40,000 bases of DNA. Origin: Strigamia acuminata. Lineage: Eukaryota > Arthropoda > Chilopoda > Geophilomorpha > Linotaeniidae. Made by a program: the position numbers and the translations under genes. Location: the NCBI GenBank assembly GCA_949358305.1, contig OX442314.1, forward strand, positions 51,918,162-51,958,161, read 5' to 3'. Shown here piece by piece: positions 1-9,706 of the stretch. The notes below the pieces were generated by a model. It was not told the DNA's origin. It did not search any database and saw only the letters and a list, made by a program, of their open reading frames with translations. Each line of letters opens with the position of its first letter. Position 1 is the stretch's first letter.

Positions 1-283
1 AAAGAAACAAACAAACAAACAAACAAACAAACAAACAAACAAACAAATAAACAAATAAAGTAAATTAAAGTAAAGTAAAGTAAAATAAGGTAAAGTAAAG
101 TAAACTCGTAAATGAGCGAGTGTGTGAGTACGGACGATCGAGTTGAGACAAGAGAAAATACCTCTCGCGGCCACTCCAGGCTGTTTGTTTGAGGAAAGAA
201 CGCGGGTAAGGAAAAAGAGAAAAAAAAATATAAAAAAAAAGAAATATGCACAAAGTTGGGTGATGGAAATGCCAAAACGTTAC
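1..283. repeat. AT-rich left edge with AAAC and AAAGT simple repeats
   Basis: Positions 1-60 are an (AAAC)n tract and 60-105 a degenerate (AAAGT)n tract. The rest is A-rich on the plus strand. On the minus strand a possible further exon of the neighbouring charged-protein gene starts at 180, after a cag acceptor at 181-183, but I could not find a convincing end for it. Otherwise I see no gene here. Confidence 0.6.
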
Positions 284-432
284 CTTCTTCATCCTTTTCC
301 ACGCGCTCCCTCCCGCCCTCGTCTCCCTCTTCACGGCCTTCTTATCGCCTCTCTTCTCTTTCGTCTTTCTGGCGCCCTTTTTCTCTTCCGTCCCCTTCTC
401 CGTTCTCACCTCTCCCCCCTCATCATTCGGCT

Positions 433-467
<35 letters not shown>

Positions 468-2537
468 TCCTCATCCTCCTTCTTCTCCTTCTCCGCCATC
501 ATCCTCTCTTCCTCCTCTTCTTCCTCTTTCTTCTTCTTCTCCGCAATCACCCTCTTTTCCTCCACTTCTTCCTCCTTTTTCTTCTTCTCCGCCATCACCC
601 TCTTTTCCTCCTCTTCTTCCTCCTTCTTCTTCTTCTCTTCCGCCCTCGCCTTCTTTTCCTCCTCTTTTCTCTTCTTCTTCTCCCTTTTCTCCTTCTTCTT
701 CTTCTTCTTCTCCTCCTTCTCCTCCTCCTCTTTCTTCTTCTTCTCCGCCATCGCCCTCTCTTCCTCCTCTTCTTCCTCTTTCTTCTTCTTCTCCGCCATC
801 GCCCTCTTTTCCTTCTCTTTCGCTAACCACCCACGCATCCAATCACTCCTCTCGTCGGCTTCACTCTCGCTCAGCTCCTCGTCGGCCTCGTCATCGCTCT
901 GCCCGTCGTCGGTGTCACTACTGTCATCCTCACTCTGCTCCCCCTCGGTCTCTTTCGCGTCTCTCTTTTTCCTACAAAAGAGGTGAAATTGTGAGACATT
1001 GCGCGCGACCCGCAAAGAACGCGTCAAACTTACACCGGCGACGCGCCCGTGGACTCCGCGGACCGCCGCTCGCTCATCGCCCGACCCGCGGGCCGCGACA
1101 AACCCGGTGCCAACGCATTCGATGGTTGCTGCTGTTGTCGTGGCGAATCTGGCTGGATCTGGAAAGGAGCGAAACGAGCGGCGGACTAAGAAAATAAAAT
1201 AAAACGAGCGTGGGAATGACGATTCTTTCACTCACCGGCGCCGTCGACCGCGACTTCGGACCGCGCAGCATCATCATCGCCGCCTCGAACACCCCAAGTC
1301 GTCCGGTCTGCGACCCGGCCGTTGTTGTCGCCGTCGCCTGCGACTCGAGCGACGCCTGGCTATTCAGGGGCAGCGTGGTGTCCTGCGACTCTTCGTCCTC
1401 GTCTTCGCCCGGGGACCGAGAAAGCTGCGTCACCCGCGAGAAAACGAAATAAACGGGATCGATAAAATAAAATAATTACGCGATAATTCTTTTACTCACC
1501 GTCTCGGGTCCCGCGGGCCGTGGTCGGGGGTCGACCGTCGACGACGACGAGCCCGGCACGACCTGGAAGAAAACAAACGAACAGACAAATATAAGTAAAC
1601 GAGCGAATTAAAGAAAAAGGCGGGCGAAAGAAAAGAAAAGAAGGAGTAACTTATGAAACGAGGCGAAACGAAACAGATCCGAGTTGGTCGGATGCGCTCT
1701 AACGCTCGTTCTCGGGCGCTACTTTGACGGCGGACGGGCAAGCGTCGAGGCCTCGGCTCGATTTTTACCGGACTCGAACTTTTTTGTTCGTGCACGTTTC
1801 GACCCAAACAAACCAACAACAATTTCACTCACCGTCGATGGGGATGGCGGCGGTAGTGGCGAATACGTCGGCGATTGCAGTAGCGGCGACGGTAGTGACG
1901 ATGACAGCGACGACCGACTCGCGGACCGTCGCGTGGGCAGCGTGACCTGGAAAGAGGCGGACGAGTTAATAAGATGAAATAATAGTGGGACAAAAATATT
2001 TTTTTTTTTTTTTTTTTTTTTTCTAAACCCACCACCCTGTCGGGTCCTGTCGGACTCGGCACGGGCGCGTTGCCGTCGTCCGGGAAGCGAGGCTGCAACC
2101 CTTCGTCGATGGACACGACCTGGAAACGAACGAACAAATAAAAAGAAAAAGATAAATAAAAATAAAAGGAAAAATAGAAATAAAAATAAAAATAAGTGGA
2201 AAAGTAAGATATAAAGTAACGCGTGAAACAAAACGAAACAAATCGAGGCGATTCTTTCACTCGGCGCTACCTTTGGTTCCTCGGTGGTCGACTCGGACGC
2301 CGCCGACGTCGTCCGCTGCAGCCGCGGCATGTCGGGAACCACCGCCTCGTCGTCGATCGTGGCCTGTAAATAAGCGATCGAATTAATTAAATGAATGGAT
2401 GAATAGATGGTTTACGGAACGACTCTTTCACTTACGGGTTTCGCCGCTACAGCCACGGCATCCGTTTCTTCGACCTCGACCTCCGTTCCGATGTTGAGCT
2501 CGGTCTCATCGACTATTTTTTCTTCTTCTTTTTCCAT
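284..2537 (-). CDS. Lys/Glu-rich charged protein, eight exons, 3' end uncertain
   Basis: I do not recognise this gene. The model runs from ATG at 2537 through exons 2537-2436, 2363-2271, 2119-2033, 1946-1833, 1562-1500, 1424-1236, 1158-1034 and 971-284. All junctions are GT...AG and the frame stays open for 487 codons. Most introns are phase 0; the one between 1034 and 971 is phase 2. The N-terminal two thirds are low-complexity Ser/Thr/Pro/Asp/Glu sequence. The last exon begins acidic (about residues 258-300) and then becomes a Lys/Glu array with recurring AEKKKKEEEEEE blocks, probably a long charged helix or a nucleolar-type disordered tail. The last exon ends at a GTAACG donor (283-278), so at least one further exon should lie left of 283. 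A possible additional exon at 1778-1723 has a matching donor but a length that breaks the frame. The expression and the exact exons are inferred. Confidence 0.62.
1723..1778 (-). pseudogene. possible decayed or alternative exon of the charged-protein gene
   Basis: This minus-strand segment has an AG before 1778 and a GTAGCG donor at 1722, almost identical to the donor of the exon at 2363-2271. Its 56 nt length would shift the frame of the following exon. It looks like a duplicated exon that lost one base at its donor junction and is now skipped or decayed. The call rests only on similarity of the splice junctions. Confidence 0.35.
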
Positions 2538-3351
2538 CTGGTGTCTACGCGGGAGAAGAAAAATTAAATAAATAAATAATTAAATAAATAAAACAAACGA
2601 ACAACGTGAAAATGTGAAAATAAATTGAGTGACAAGCGACGATAAACCGGGAACGAGGGATCGAAGATGGGGCGACAGAACACGTCGCGCGAAATCCGCG
2701 AGCGGGACACCGAGCCCGCTACCCCGGCCGTTTGCGTCTCGTTATTTTATTTCATTTTATTTTTATTTATTTTTATTAATTAATTAATTAATTAATTAAT
2801 TAATTAATTGATCAGTTAGTTAATTAAAACTAATTAAAAAGAAAAAAAAGTTGAAATGAAGCTGTTCCCGCGATCAAGTTTTCTCGCCGCCATGAGCGAC
2901 GCGACCGAAACGCGACCAAACGAATTTGCACGCCGTATTGGCGTACGCTGTTCCGCGTGTACGGGTGCATACGTGTGGTCGCGATCGTGGTTAATAGACC
3001 AATTTGTTTACTCACTCGACAATCGACAGGCAATTGATAAACGTTGTTGGTGCCAAACAATCGCGCGCTAGGGTGCACCGTGGATAAACAAACCCGTGTG
3101 ACATCTGGTGACAAGTCCGCGAACAATTTCATTTCATTTCTAACCTACAAGTAGGCGGTTTAATCAAACCAACCATCGGTTTATATTTAAAAAAAAACAA
3201 AACAAACAAGAGAAAAAAATAAAATAAAATAAAATAAAATAAAATAAAATAAAAGGAGTCGGCGTCAAAGGAAACCGTGGTAGCGGCGCCAACGGGACGA
3301 ATCCGATCTATCAATAAGACGGGCGACCCGGCGCTGGCCGAGGAGGCGCGC

Positions 3352-3395
<44 letters not shown>

Positions 3396-3603
3396 GCTTG
3401 TCTGTCTCGTTTCGAAGTTGACGGATATGTTGGTCGATTTCTTTTGTTTTATCATCTATTTTGTTGTTCATTCCCTCTCTTACACGGTCGCGCCGAAACG
3501 TAACGACACCACCGCCCCTCGTTACGTCGTTCCCGGCAGCCGTCGCTCGCCCGACGCGCCCTCGCGCGCTCCCGTGTCCCCCGCACGCGCCTAAACGCGG
3601 TCA
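2538..3603. other. intergenic DNA with simple repeats
   Basis: This gap lies between the start of the minus-strand charged-protein gene and a possible plus-strand exon. It contains a (TTAA)n tract at about 2775-2812, an (AAAAT)n tract at about 3220-3254 and a (TGTC)n tract at about 3352-3405. A moderately GC-rich stretch at 2860-3130 is open in short frames on both strands, but has no codon or domain pattern I trust. I see no supported gene. Confidence 0.5.
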
Positions 3604-3906
3604 CGTCGCAGAAGCGCGCCGATCCAGTGCCCTGATCAAAGACGTTTTGTTTCGATTTTATCGTCGCTGCGTGAGGAGAAGACAAAGACGACGACGACGA
3701 CGACGACGAAGTTCGGAAAGAGAGTCGAGAGGCTGACGAGGAAGATGCGGGAGAAGACAAAAGTGGTCGCGTTGAAGTTGAACTTGACGAGGAAGAGGCT
3801 CGGGGGCCCGGGGACCGACCTGTACGAGTTGGGAGCGGATGAGTTGGAGACGGTGGACGACAAGGACGAGTCGTTTGTTTGTAATAATAACGATGTAATG
3901 ATGTAA
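3604..3906 (+). CDS. possible terminal exon, basic then acidic C-terminus
   Basis: A plus-strand frame is open from about 3595 to a TAA at 3904-3906. It encodes a poly-Thr run (from a GAC repeat), then a basic stretch and an acidic tail containing LYELGADELETVDDKDES. The charged, helix-like composition differs from the noise frames around it. Possible acceptors are the AG at 3615-3616 or that at 3674-3675. No upstream exon could be joined with confidence. It may be the last exon of a plus-strand gene that shares an upstream region with the charged-protein gene, or chance. Confidence 0.3.
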   Translation, partial: RRRSAPIQCPDQRRFVSILSSLREEKTKTTTTTTTKFGKRVERLTRKMREKTKVVALKLNLTRKRLGGPGTDLYELGADELETVDDKDESFVCNNNDVMM

Positions 3907-4042
3907 TAATAATAATAATAACAACAAAAACAACAACAACAACAATTACAATGGTTAATGTGGATTTATTTATTTTTTTTTTATTTTATTTTATTTATTT
4001 TTTTTTTTTATATATTTGAGACAATACAATAAAAGAAAAAGA
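3907..4042. repeat. AT-rich low-complexity spacer
   Basis: AAT, AAC and TTTA repeats fill this spacer between the possible plus-strand exon and the stop codon of the minus-strand zinc-finger gene. On the minus strand an AATAAA-like sequence occurs several times, so it could hold that gene's poly(A) signal, but the AT content makes this uninformative. Confidence 0.4.
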
Positions 4043-4543
4043 TCAAATTAACGAAATCCTGTGCGCCTCCGTCCAATGGCCAATCAGGTTGTCTGGAGAG
4101 GGTGTCTCCGCACAAAACGGACAGCGTCTGCCGCGTTGGTGCACCTGCCCCAATATCTAAAAGAGGGGGGGGGAAGGGAGGAAGAAACGAATTAGTTGGT
4201 TGGTTAACTAGACGAAGGAGTTAAATGCTCACCAACGCTAGATGAGCGGGCTCGCGCGAATACATTCGTAGCAATCCCCGGATGGCCTCGTCCGCACCTT
4301 CACGGATGTCGTGTCGCTGTCGCCAGTGGCGGAAGATGTCCATGTAAAAGTAGCCGTCCGGGTCTGAAATAAATAAGAAAAATAAAAATAAAATAAAATA
4401 AAAGAAAATGAAAAAATAAAAAGAAAATGGACGACTAATAAGTAGATAAATAGATGTTTCTCACCGTTTGGGTGCTCGCCGCACAAAACGCAGTAATACG
4501 ACCTACCGCCCTCTTCTCTGTGTGGTGCTGGTGCTCCGTTCAT
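4043..4543 (-). CDS. small paired zinc-finger protein (CxxC/HWxxxH twice), copy 1
   Basis: Three exons, 4543-4465, 4363-4233 and 4156-4043, join with GT...AG introns (phases 1 and 0) into a 107-residue protein ending in TGA. Two zinc-finger-like modules are visible. The first has C18, C21, H39 and H44, with the histidines in an RHWRQRH motif. The second has C82, C85, H97 and H102, in CPFC and GHWTEAH motifs. A 37-residue linker containing RGLLRMYSREP separates them. The protein has no other domain, so it is probably a nuclear or nucleic-acid-binding adaptor; that is inference. A close paralogue lies at 6420-6937 and a longer protein at 27993-31462 carries the same module with the same linker length and a phase-0 intron at the equivalent place. 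The family is not one I can name. Confidence 0.75.
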
Positions 4544-4630
4544 CTTTCTTTCTTCCGTGTGGGAGACGAATAAAGAATTAATTAATTAATTGAAAATAAA
4601 TTGGAAAGGGAGATCACACAAAGCATCAAA

Positions 4631-4637
4631 CTTACTC

Positions 4638-4696
<59 letters not shown>

Positions 4697-4697
4697 A
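4631..4697. repeat. (ACTT)n microsatellite
   Basis: About sixteen tandem ACTT units lie just upstream of the zinc-finger gene on its strand. The region 4698-4935 beyond it is similar to 7010-7150 upstream of the paralogue, so the duplicated unit includes upstream sequence. Confidence 0.9.
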
Positions 4698-4936
4698 ACG
4701 AAGACGATGTGGCGACGGGGACCGGGCGGATGATGAAACGCGCACTTGATCCACGTTGTCGTGACACTTGATGTCGAGACCGCAAACCATTTCGTCTGGA
4801 CTACGGAGCGCCCGGAGATGCGCTGTACCGCGCTCGGTACAACGAGGAATTGTACGCGGGCGCGTGTGTGCAAAACATGCGGTCGATTAGCGACGTTCCC
4901 TCCGATATGCACTCGCCGAGTGAACGGGGTCGGCAT

Positions 4937-4985
4937 CCCACGCCGAGAGAACCGTGCCGGAGAAAGAAAGTTGGAGTCGAAGCCA
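4937..4985 (+). pseudogene. short duplicated fragment of the RPS23 pseudogene
   Basis: About 45 bp beginning at the CACGCCGAG motif near 4938 are nearly identical to 5108-5155 inside the neighbouring RPS23 pseudogene. The distance between the copies is about 170 bp. It is a partial direct duplication of the part that encodes the KVGVEA motif. Confidence 0.6.
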
Positions 4986-4995
4986 GCAAACGAGA

Positions 4996-5422
4996 CTACC
5001 GGGAAACATCACGACCATCGTTGCGAACAACGTTGGCACGACAAAGACTTTAAAAAGACAGGCACGCTCGGGCACCCGGTGGAAGGCGAATCCTCTCGAT
5101 GGCGCGTCCCATGCCGAGGGAACCGTGCCGGAGAAAGAAAGTTGGAGTCGAAGCCAGGCGGCCGAATTCCGCCACCCGGAAGTGCGTTCGTGTCCAGTTG
5201 ATCGGGGACGGAAAGAAGATCGTGGCTTGCGCGCCCAGAGACGGATGTTTGTTTGAATTTTAACGAGATGGAAAACGACGGAGTTTTGGTTGCCGGATTC
5301 GGTCGTAGCGGGGCACGCCGTTGGTGATGTTCCCGGCGCGCGATTCAAAGTGGTCAAAGTCGCTAATGTTTCGTTGTTGGCTTTGTACGGGGAGAAAAAG
5401 GAAAGACCGAGGTCTTAAAATG
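4996..5422 (+). pseudogene. RPS23: RPS23 (uS12) processed pseudogene, frameshifted
   Basis: Translation in several frames recovers, in order, motifs of the small-subunit ribosomal protein RPS23/uS12: [86 protein letters not shown] and the C-terminal KKERPRS followed by TAA at about 5418-5420. RPS23 lines the decoding centre of the 40S subunit. Here the frame breaks at least four times and a TAA interrupts the sequence after GCLFEF, so no full protein is possible. The pieces are contiguous without introns, which points to a retrocopy. There is no clear poly(A) tail. Parts of the same locus recur inverted at 5693-5806 and 6060-6212. Confidence 0.85.
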
Positions 5423-5692
5423 TGTTTGTTTTTTTTTTTTGTTTGTTTGCTTGTTTAGTGGCAAATTTGAATTCGATCGAGTTTCAAAAATAAATCGATC
5501 GAAACGTTAAAAACGAGACTTTAACGTAGAATTTCTCATTCGTTTTAATGGCGGCAACGACTTTTTGATCGGACGACACTATCGTTTATTACAAACAAAC
5601 AACGGGGTGGCGTGGCGAGTAAACCGAGTGACTTCGGGCGCCGCGTTAGCATCCAAGAAACAATTAGCTCACCCGCGTGTTCGTCATCTTTG
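5423..5692. other. AT-rich spacer between RPS23 pseudogene pieces
   Basis: This stretch holds T-rich sequence (5422-5450), then a mixed region that is open in short frames on both strands. I see no recognisable gene or RNA. Confidence 0.4.
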
Positions 5693-5806
5693 CTCGCCGC
5701 CGAGAGGATTTGCCTTCCATCGGGTGCCCGAGCGTGTCTGTCTTTTTCGAAGTCTTCGTCGCGCCAAACGTTGTTCGCGACGATGATCACGATGTTTCCT
5801 CGCAGT
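5693..5806 (-). pseudogene. RPS23: RPS23 5' fragment, inverted
   Basis: Read on the minus strand, this matches 4996-5100 with scattered differences and covers the part of RPS23 that encodes the WHDK and [10 protein letters not shown] region. It is separated from the inverted 3' fragment at 6060-6212 and in the wrong order relative to it, so the locus was rearranged rather than simply inverted. It cannot encode protein alone. Confidence 0.7.
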
Positions 5807-6059
5807 TCGCCGACCTCGCGGTTTACCCGCTTCGCTCGTTGGATACGGAAGGTCGATCGGTTTATTTTTGAATTTTGGTCGCCGAGTTCGAATTTGCCGC
5901 CGAATTTGTTCGCGCGGTCTCTCGCCGTAATATGTTTTGTTTCTTTTTTTTTTTCTTTCTTGATTTTCTGTTTAATTTTTATTTATTTATTTATTTATTT
6001 ATTTTTTTATTTATTAATTAATTAATTTATTTTTTTTTTTTACGAACCAAAAAAAAAAA
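5807..6059. other. spacer with T-rich and TTTA repeats
   Basis: 5807-5930 is moderate-GC sequence without a recognisable product. 5940-6060 is T-rich with a (TTTA)n tract. Nothing else is visible. Confidence 0.4.
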
Positions 6060-6212
6060 AAACACATTTTAAGACCTCGGTCTTTCCTTTTTCTCCCCGT
6101 ACAAAGCCAACAACGAAACATTTGCGACTTTGGCCACTTTGAATCGCGCGCCGGGAACATCACCAATGGCGTGCCCCGCTACAACCGAATCCGGCAACCA
6201 AAACTCCGTCGT
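6060..6212 (-). pseudogene. RPS23: RPS23 3' fragment, inverted
   Basis: The minus strand is nearly identical to 5268-5422: it carries the VLVAGFG to KKERPRS part and the TAA stop at 6071-6069. It shares the same one-base frameshift after the VAGFG motif and the same bases after the stop. The copy was therefore made from the already broken pseudogene, not from the functional gene. Confidence 0.85.
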
Positions 6213-6419
6213 CCGCCTCGTTAAATAACAACTACGATTAATGTGGATTTTTTTTTATTTTTATTTTTATTTTTATTCTTATTTTTTTTATTTTTAATTA
6301 ATTAAAACAAATAAAAAGAAATGAAGAAGAAGTCATACAATACAAAAAAAAACAAAAAAACAAAAAAACAAAAAAAGGTCAAATAAAATCGAATGCACGG
6401 TCCACCGATGCTGTCTCCG
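6213..6419. repeat. AT-rich low-complexity spacer
   Basis: TTTTTA and AAAAAAC repeats occupy 6240-6375 between the RPS23 fragment and the stop codon of the second zinc-finger gene. No gene is seen. Confidence 0.5.
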
Positions 6420-6937
6420 TCATCCCTGGTGGGCGGTCGGTGCTTGAAATCTATGCGCTTCCACCCAATGGGTAGAGAGATCCTCGAAAAAGGGTGTTTC
6501 CGCGCAAAACGGACAGCGTCCGTCGTTGTGTCGGTACACCCGTCTCAGTGCCTTGAAAAAAAAATAAAAAATAAAAAAAAATAAATTAGTTGACTAGTTA
6601 ACTCGGCGAAGAAACTAAAAGCTCACCAATGCCAAACGAACGGGGTCGCGCGAATGGATTCGTAGCAGCCCTCGGGTGGAATCGTCCGCATCTCCGCCGA
6701 TGTTATGGTACCGTCGCCAGTGACGAAAGGCATCTTTACAGAAAACACCGTTCGGTTCTGAAACGAGAAAAAATTAAAATCAAATAAAATATACATAATT
6801 AAAAAATAAATAAATAAATAAATTGAACAACTGATAAGTAAATAAATGGATGTTTGTTTCTTACTGTCGGGGTATTTACCGCAGCACAAAGCGCAGTAAT
6901 GTGACTTGTCGCCCTCTGCATGCTGCGCTCCTTCCAT
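6420..6937 (-). CDS. small paired zinc-finger protein, copy 2
   Basis: Exons 6937-6865, 6757-6627 and 6551-6420 join in the same phases (1 and 0) as copy 1 and give a 111-residue protein; the middle exon has exactly the same length (131 nt) in both. Module 1 has C15, C18, H37 and H42 (RHWRRYH); module 2 has C81, C84, H96 and H101 (CPFC, THWVEAH). All eight candidate zinc ligands are kept while the rest has diverged substantially, which suggests both copies are or were under constraint. The C-terminus is six residues longer than copy 1. Upstream sequence to about 7150 is also duplicated, so this is a segmental tandem duplication separated by the RPS23 pieces. Confidence 0.75.
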
Positions 6938-7243
6938 CTTTCTTCTGTGTGGGAGACGAGTAGAGAATTGAAAATAAATTGGAGAGAGAAACCACACAAA
7001 ACACCAAACTTACCAACGGAGACGAAGTGCCGATGAAAACCGGGAGGAAAATGAAACACTCGCGCGATATACGCTGTCGGACCAACGTGCGCGTTTGTCG
7101 TGACATCTGGTGTCGAGCTCGCAAACCATTTCGTGGCCGCGCGAGTCGAGGCCGTCGACTTCGAGTGGTAGCCGAGACCGTAAATGAATTCGCTTTTACC
7201 GCGACGAATCTCGCGCGACCGCGACTCCGCAAAAATACCGTAT
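6938..7243. other. upstream region of zinc-finger copy 2
   Basis: No separate gene is visible. The part 7010-7150 is similar to 4698-4810 upstream of copy 1 and probably holds the promoter or 5' leader of the gene on the minus strand. Confidence 0.4.
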
Positions 7244-7692
7244 ATGGCCCGTAACGGCCCGCCGACGGTCCCGTAACGGTCCCGTCACGACCCCGTCAAC
7301 GGCTTGTACGGGCCGTGATGGGGTCGTGACGGGACCGTCGGCGGCCCGTTAACGGACCGTGCGGGCCGTTACGGGATCGTGACGGTCCCGTCACGATCCC
7401 GTCAACGGCTTGTACGGGCCGTTACGAGATCGTGACGGTCCCGTTGGCGGCTCGTTAACGGCCCGTACAAGCCGTTGACGGGATCGTGACGGTCCCGTCA
7501 CGATCCCGTAACGGCTCGCACGGGCCGTTAACGGGCCGCCGACGGTCCCGTGACGGTCCCGTAACGGCCTTCGTTCCCGGACTTCGGCTCGCCGACGGCC
7601 CGTACGACCTCATGCGGGCCGTTAACGGCCCGTTAACGGGCCGCCGACGGTCCCGTCACGATCCCGTAACGGCCCGTCATGATCCCGTAACG
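7244..7692. repeat. satellite fragment, GTTAAC-palindrome monomers
   Basis: Degenerate monomers built of CGGGCCGTTAACGGG, GACGGTCCCGTCACGATCCC and their complements fill this segment in mixed orientation. They are the same family as the large arrays at 12.3-15.2 and 17.1-21.15 kb, but more diverged. The right end is identical in order to the right end of the left array near 15220. No coding capacity is claimed. Confidence 0.9.
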
Positions 7693-8095
7693 GGCTGAAA
7701 ACGGGAAAACTGAGGGAGTCGGGTGCGAGACCACGTGACCCGGAGTGTGGTTTTTGGGGGCGAGGGCCGTCCTCCGACCGCGCCGTGACGCGCCCCGAGT
7801 CGGATCAAGAGTCACGGCGCGTCGCGGCGCTTTCGGAGCACGCGACCCGATCCCCCCCCTCCCTCCCGTCACAAAAACCACGTTTTAGCGAAACCCTTGA
7901 CCGGTCACAAAACCCACCGAACACCGAAAAGCAACGAACAAAACGCGCTCGGTCGCACGAACTACTCGGCCAAAACAACATCCGCAAATTCCGCATCGCA
8001 GTCGCGATCAACGAAACAACGTATAGGCCGCCGTAATGTTAAAAAGCGGGACCCTTTCGCCCCCGACAAAATCCGCACACATACCCCAAGGTTAA
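7693..8095. repeat. non-satellite part of the central repeat, truncated copy
   Basis: 7693-7810 matches 15223-15337 and 7810-8095 matches 15780-15830 plus 15945-16180 with few differences. Both copies end at the same place, a CCCCAAGGTTAA motif, after which the flanks differ (8096 is piggyBac-block sequence, 16182 is not). This abrupt shared end marks a repeat boundary. The 15.3-15.78 kb part is missing here, so this copy is internally deleted or the longer copy is expanded. Confidence 0.8.
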
Positions 8096-8140
8096 ACGAG
8101 CGTTTCATTCGCCCATTTATCCGTCGGTCTCTTCTAGGCC

Positions 8141-8308
8141 ATGGCGGACGGTTTTCCCAAAACTGACGCGGACGCGCGTGTGTGGGTCGCCACGACAACA
8201 TCGCCCTCTTCCTTCTCGCTTCGACGGACGACTGTGTGTGTTCGCTCAATCCGCGACGTCTTCACGACCGAACACGTGTCAATTTTGGACAGCCGACTGG
8301 CCGATTAA
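8141..8308 (+). pseudogene. piggyBac transposase relic (start of exon 1 fused to 3' flank)
   Basis: From ATG at 8141 the first ~60 bp match the start of the transposase gene at 34155 (both encode a DGFPKTDA motif followed by RVWVA). After about 8203 the similarity stops; from about 8250 the sequence matches 36497 onward, the 3' flank of the intact gene. About 2.3 kb holding the whole catalytic core is therefore missing. A 55-codon frame stays open across the junction to a TAA at 8306-8308, but it has no catalytic residues. It is an internally deleted copy inside a larger duplicated block. Confidence 0.75.
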
Positions 8309-8370
8309 TTCTGTTTCGTTTTATTTTATTATATTTTATTGTATTTTATTTCATTTTTCCATTTTTATTA

Positions 8371-8420
<50 letters not shown>

Positions 8421-8576
8421 TAACAACAACAAAAACAAAGGCGATGACGACGTATTGTCGGTGCCAACGAGGAAAAAAAAAAAAAAAAACAAAAAAAAAA
8501 AAGAAGAAGAATTGAAAACAAATGAAACAGGGATAAATAAAAACGAACGAATTAACTAATTAATTAATCGATCAAT
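8309..8576. repeat. AT-rich spacer with (ATT)n
   Basis: TTTTA repeats are followed by a (TTA)n tract at about 8368-8418 and A-rich sequence. The motif GATGACGACGTATTGTCG near 8440 recurs near 36690, so this spacer is homologous to 36540-36800. No gene is seen. Confidence 0.6.
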
Positions 8577-9667
8577 TTATTGGTCCACCGGTCGATCGGT
8601 CGCGTCGGGGCGCGTTGGAGCGATGGCCCGGTGCTCGCGGTACCCACTCGTCGTGGCCGTGGCCGCGTCCATCGCCTCGTCCGACTCGGATCGCTCTCGG
8701 GTTTCGGTCGGTCCTTCGGCAACGACAATGGTGGCTGGCGGTTGGTCGTCGGGCTCTCGGGTCGGCGAGTGACTCAACTGGGGACAAGTAAAGTAAAGTA
8801 AAGTAAAGTAAAGTAAAGTAAAATAAAACAAAGTAAATGGAAAATAAATTGGCCGGGGTGGGACGGTGTCTAATCGAAATCGAGTTTGACCCCGTGCGCC
8901 GTGAAATGGGAAGGGGGGAAAGAGAGAGAGACAGAGACAGACAGACACTCACGTGTTCTTGTCTCGGGCGCTTCTCGAGATCCAACGCCTTTTTTTTTAA
9001 GTCCTCCACCTCCACGTCATGAGCCGACTCCGACTCCGGCTCCGACTCGAGTGGTCGTCGTTGTTGTTGCTGCCACTGCTGCCACTGCTGCTCTCGCTCC
9101 CGCTCCCACTGCTGCTCCGACTGCTCCAGCTCCAATCGCTCCCGCTCCAATCCCTCCCACTCTCGCTGCTCCCGCTCTCGTTGCTCCCGCTCCTGTCGAC
9201 GCCACGCCCGCCGATAGACCGCGCTTTCTCGGTCCAACTGTTCGAGACGCAAATGGATTTGGCGCTGGTGGGACACCTCTTGTAGTCTCAACCGCTCATC
9301 AAGTTCTCTCTTCTTCGCCTCCAACCGTCTTCGCATCTCTCGCTTGAACCTCTCCAACTCGTCGTCCGTGGTTCGACGCAGTTGTCGTTGCTCCTCTCCC
9401 AGCTGGTTTCCCAGCGCCCACAGGAGCCGCGCGGTCGACGGCGGCTCTTCCTCCCCCTCCTCTCCTTCCTTCTTTTCGAACGGCAGCTCGAATTCGACCG
9501 CCCCAGTCTAGAGAGAACGAAGGAACGAACGAATGAACAAAAATATTGCGCCGGGTAACGCGGGGCAACGCGAAAATTTTTACTCACTTCGACCTCGAGT
9601 TTGACTCCTCGTTTAACGTCGCGCAACATGGCGGCGTCGATCTCGGTTAGGTCTTCGTCGTCGTTGT

Positions 9668-9706
<39 letters not shown>

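Noticed and set aside
1-60. Telomere-like repeat at the left edge
   Set aside because: The unit is AAAC, not a known telomere unit, and similar tracts occur inside the window.
143-1197. Plus-strand frames of Leu/Ser/Pro repeats
   Set aside because: They are the antisense of the Lys/Glu-rich exon; their composition is explained by the CTT/TCC complement of AAG/GGA codons.
2830-3132. Opposed ~70-100 codon frames on both strands near 2.9 kb
   Set aside because: Neither has supporting splice sites, domain motifs or a copy elsewhere in the window.
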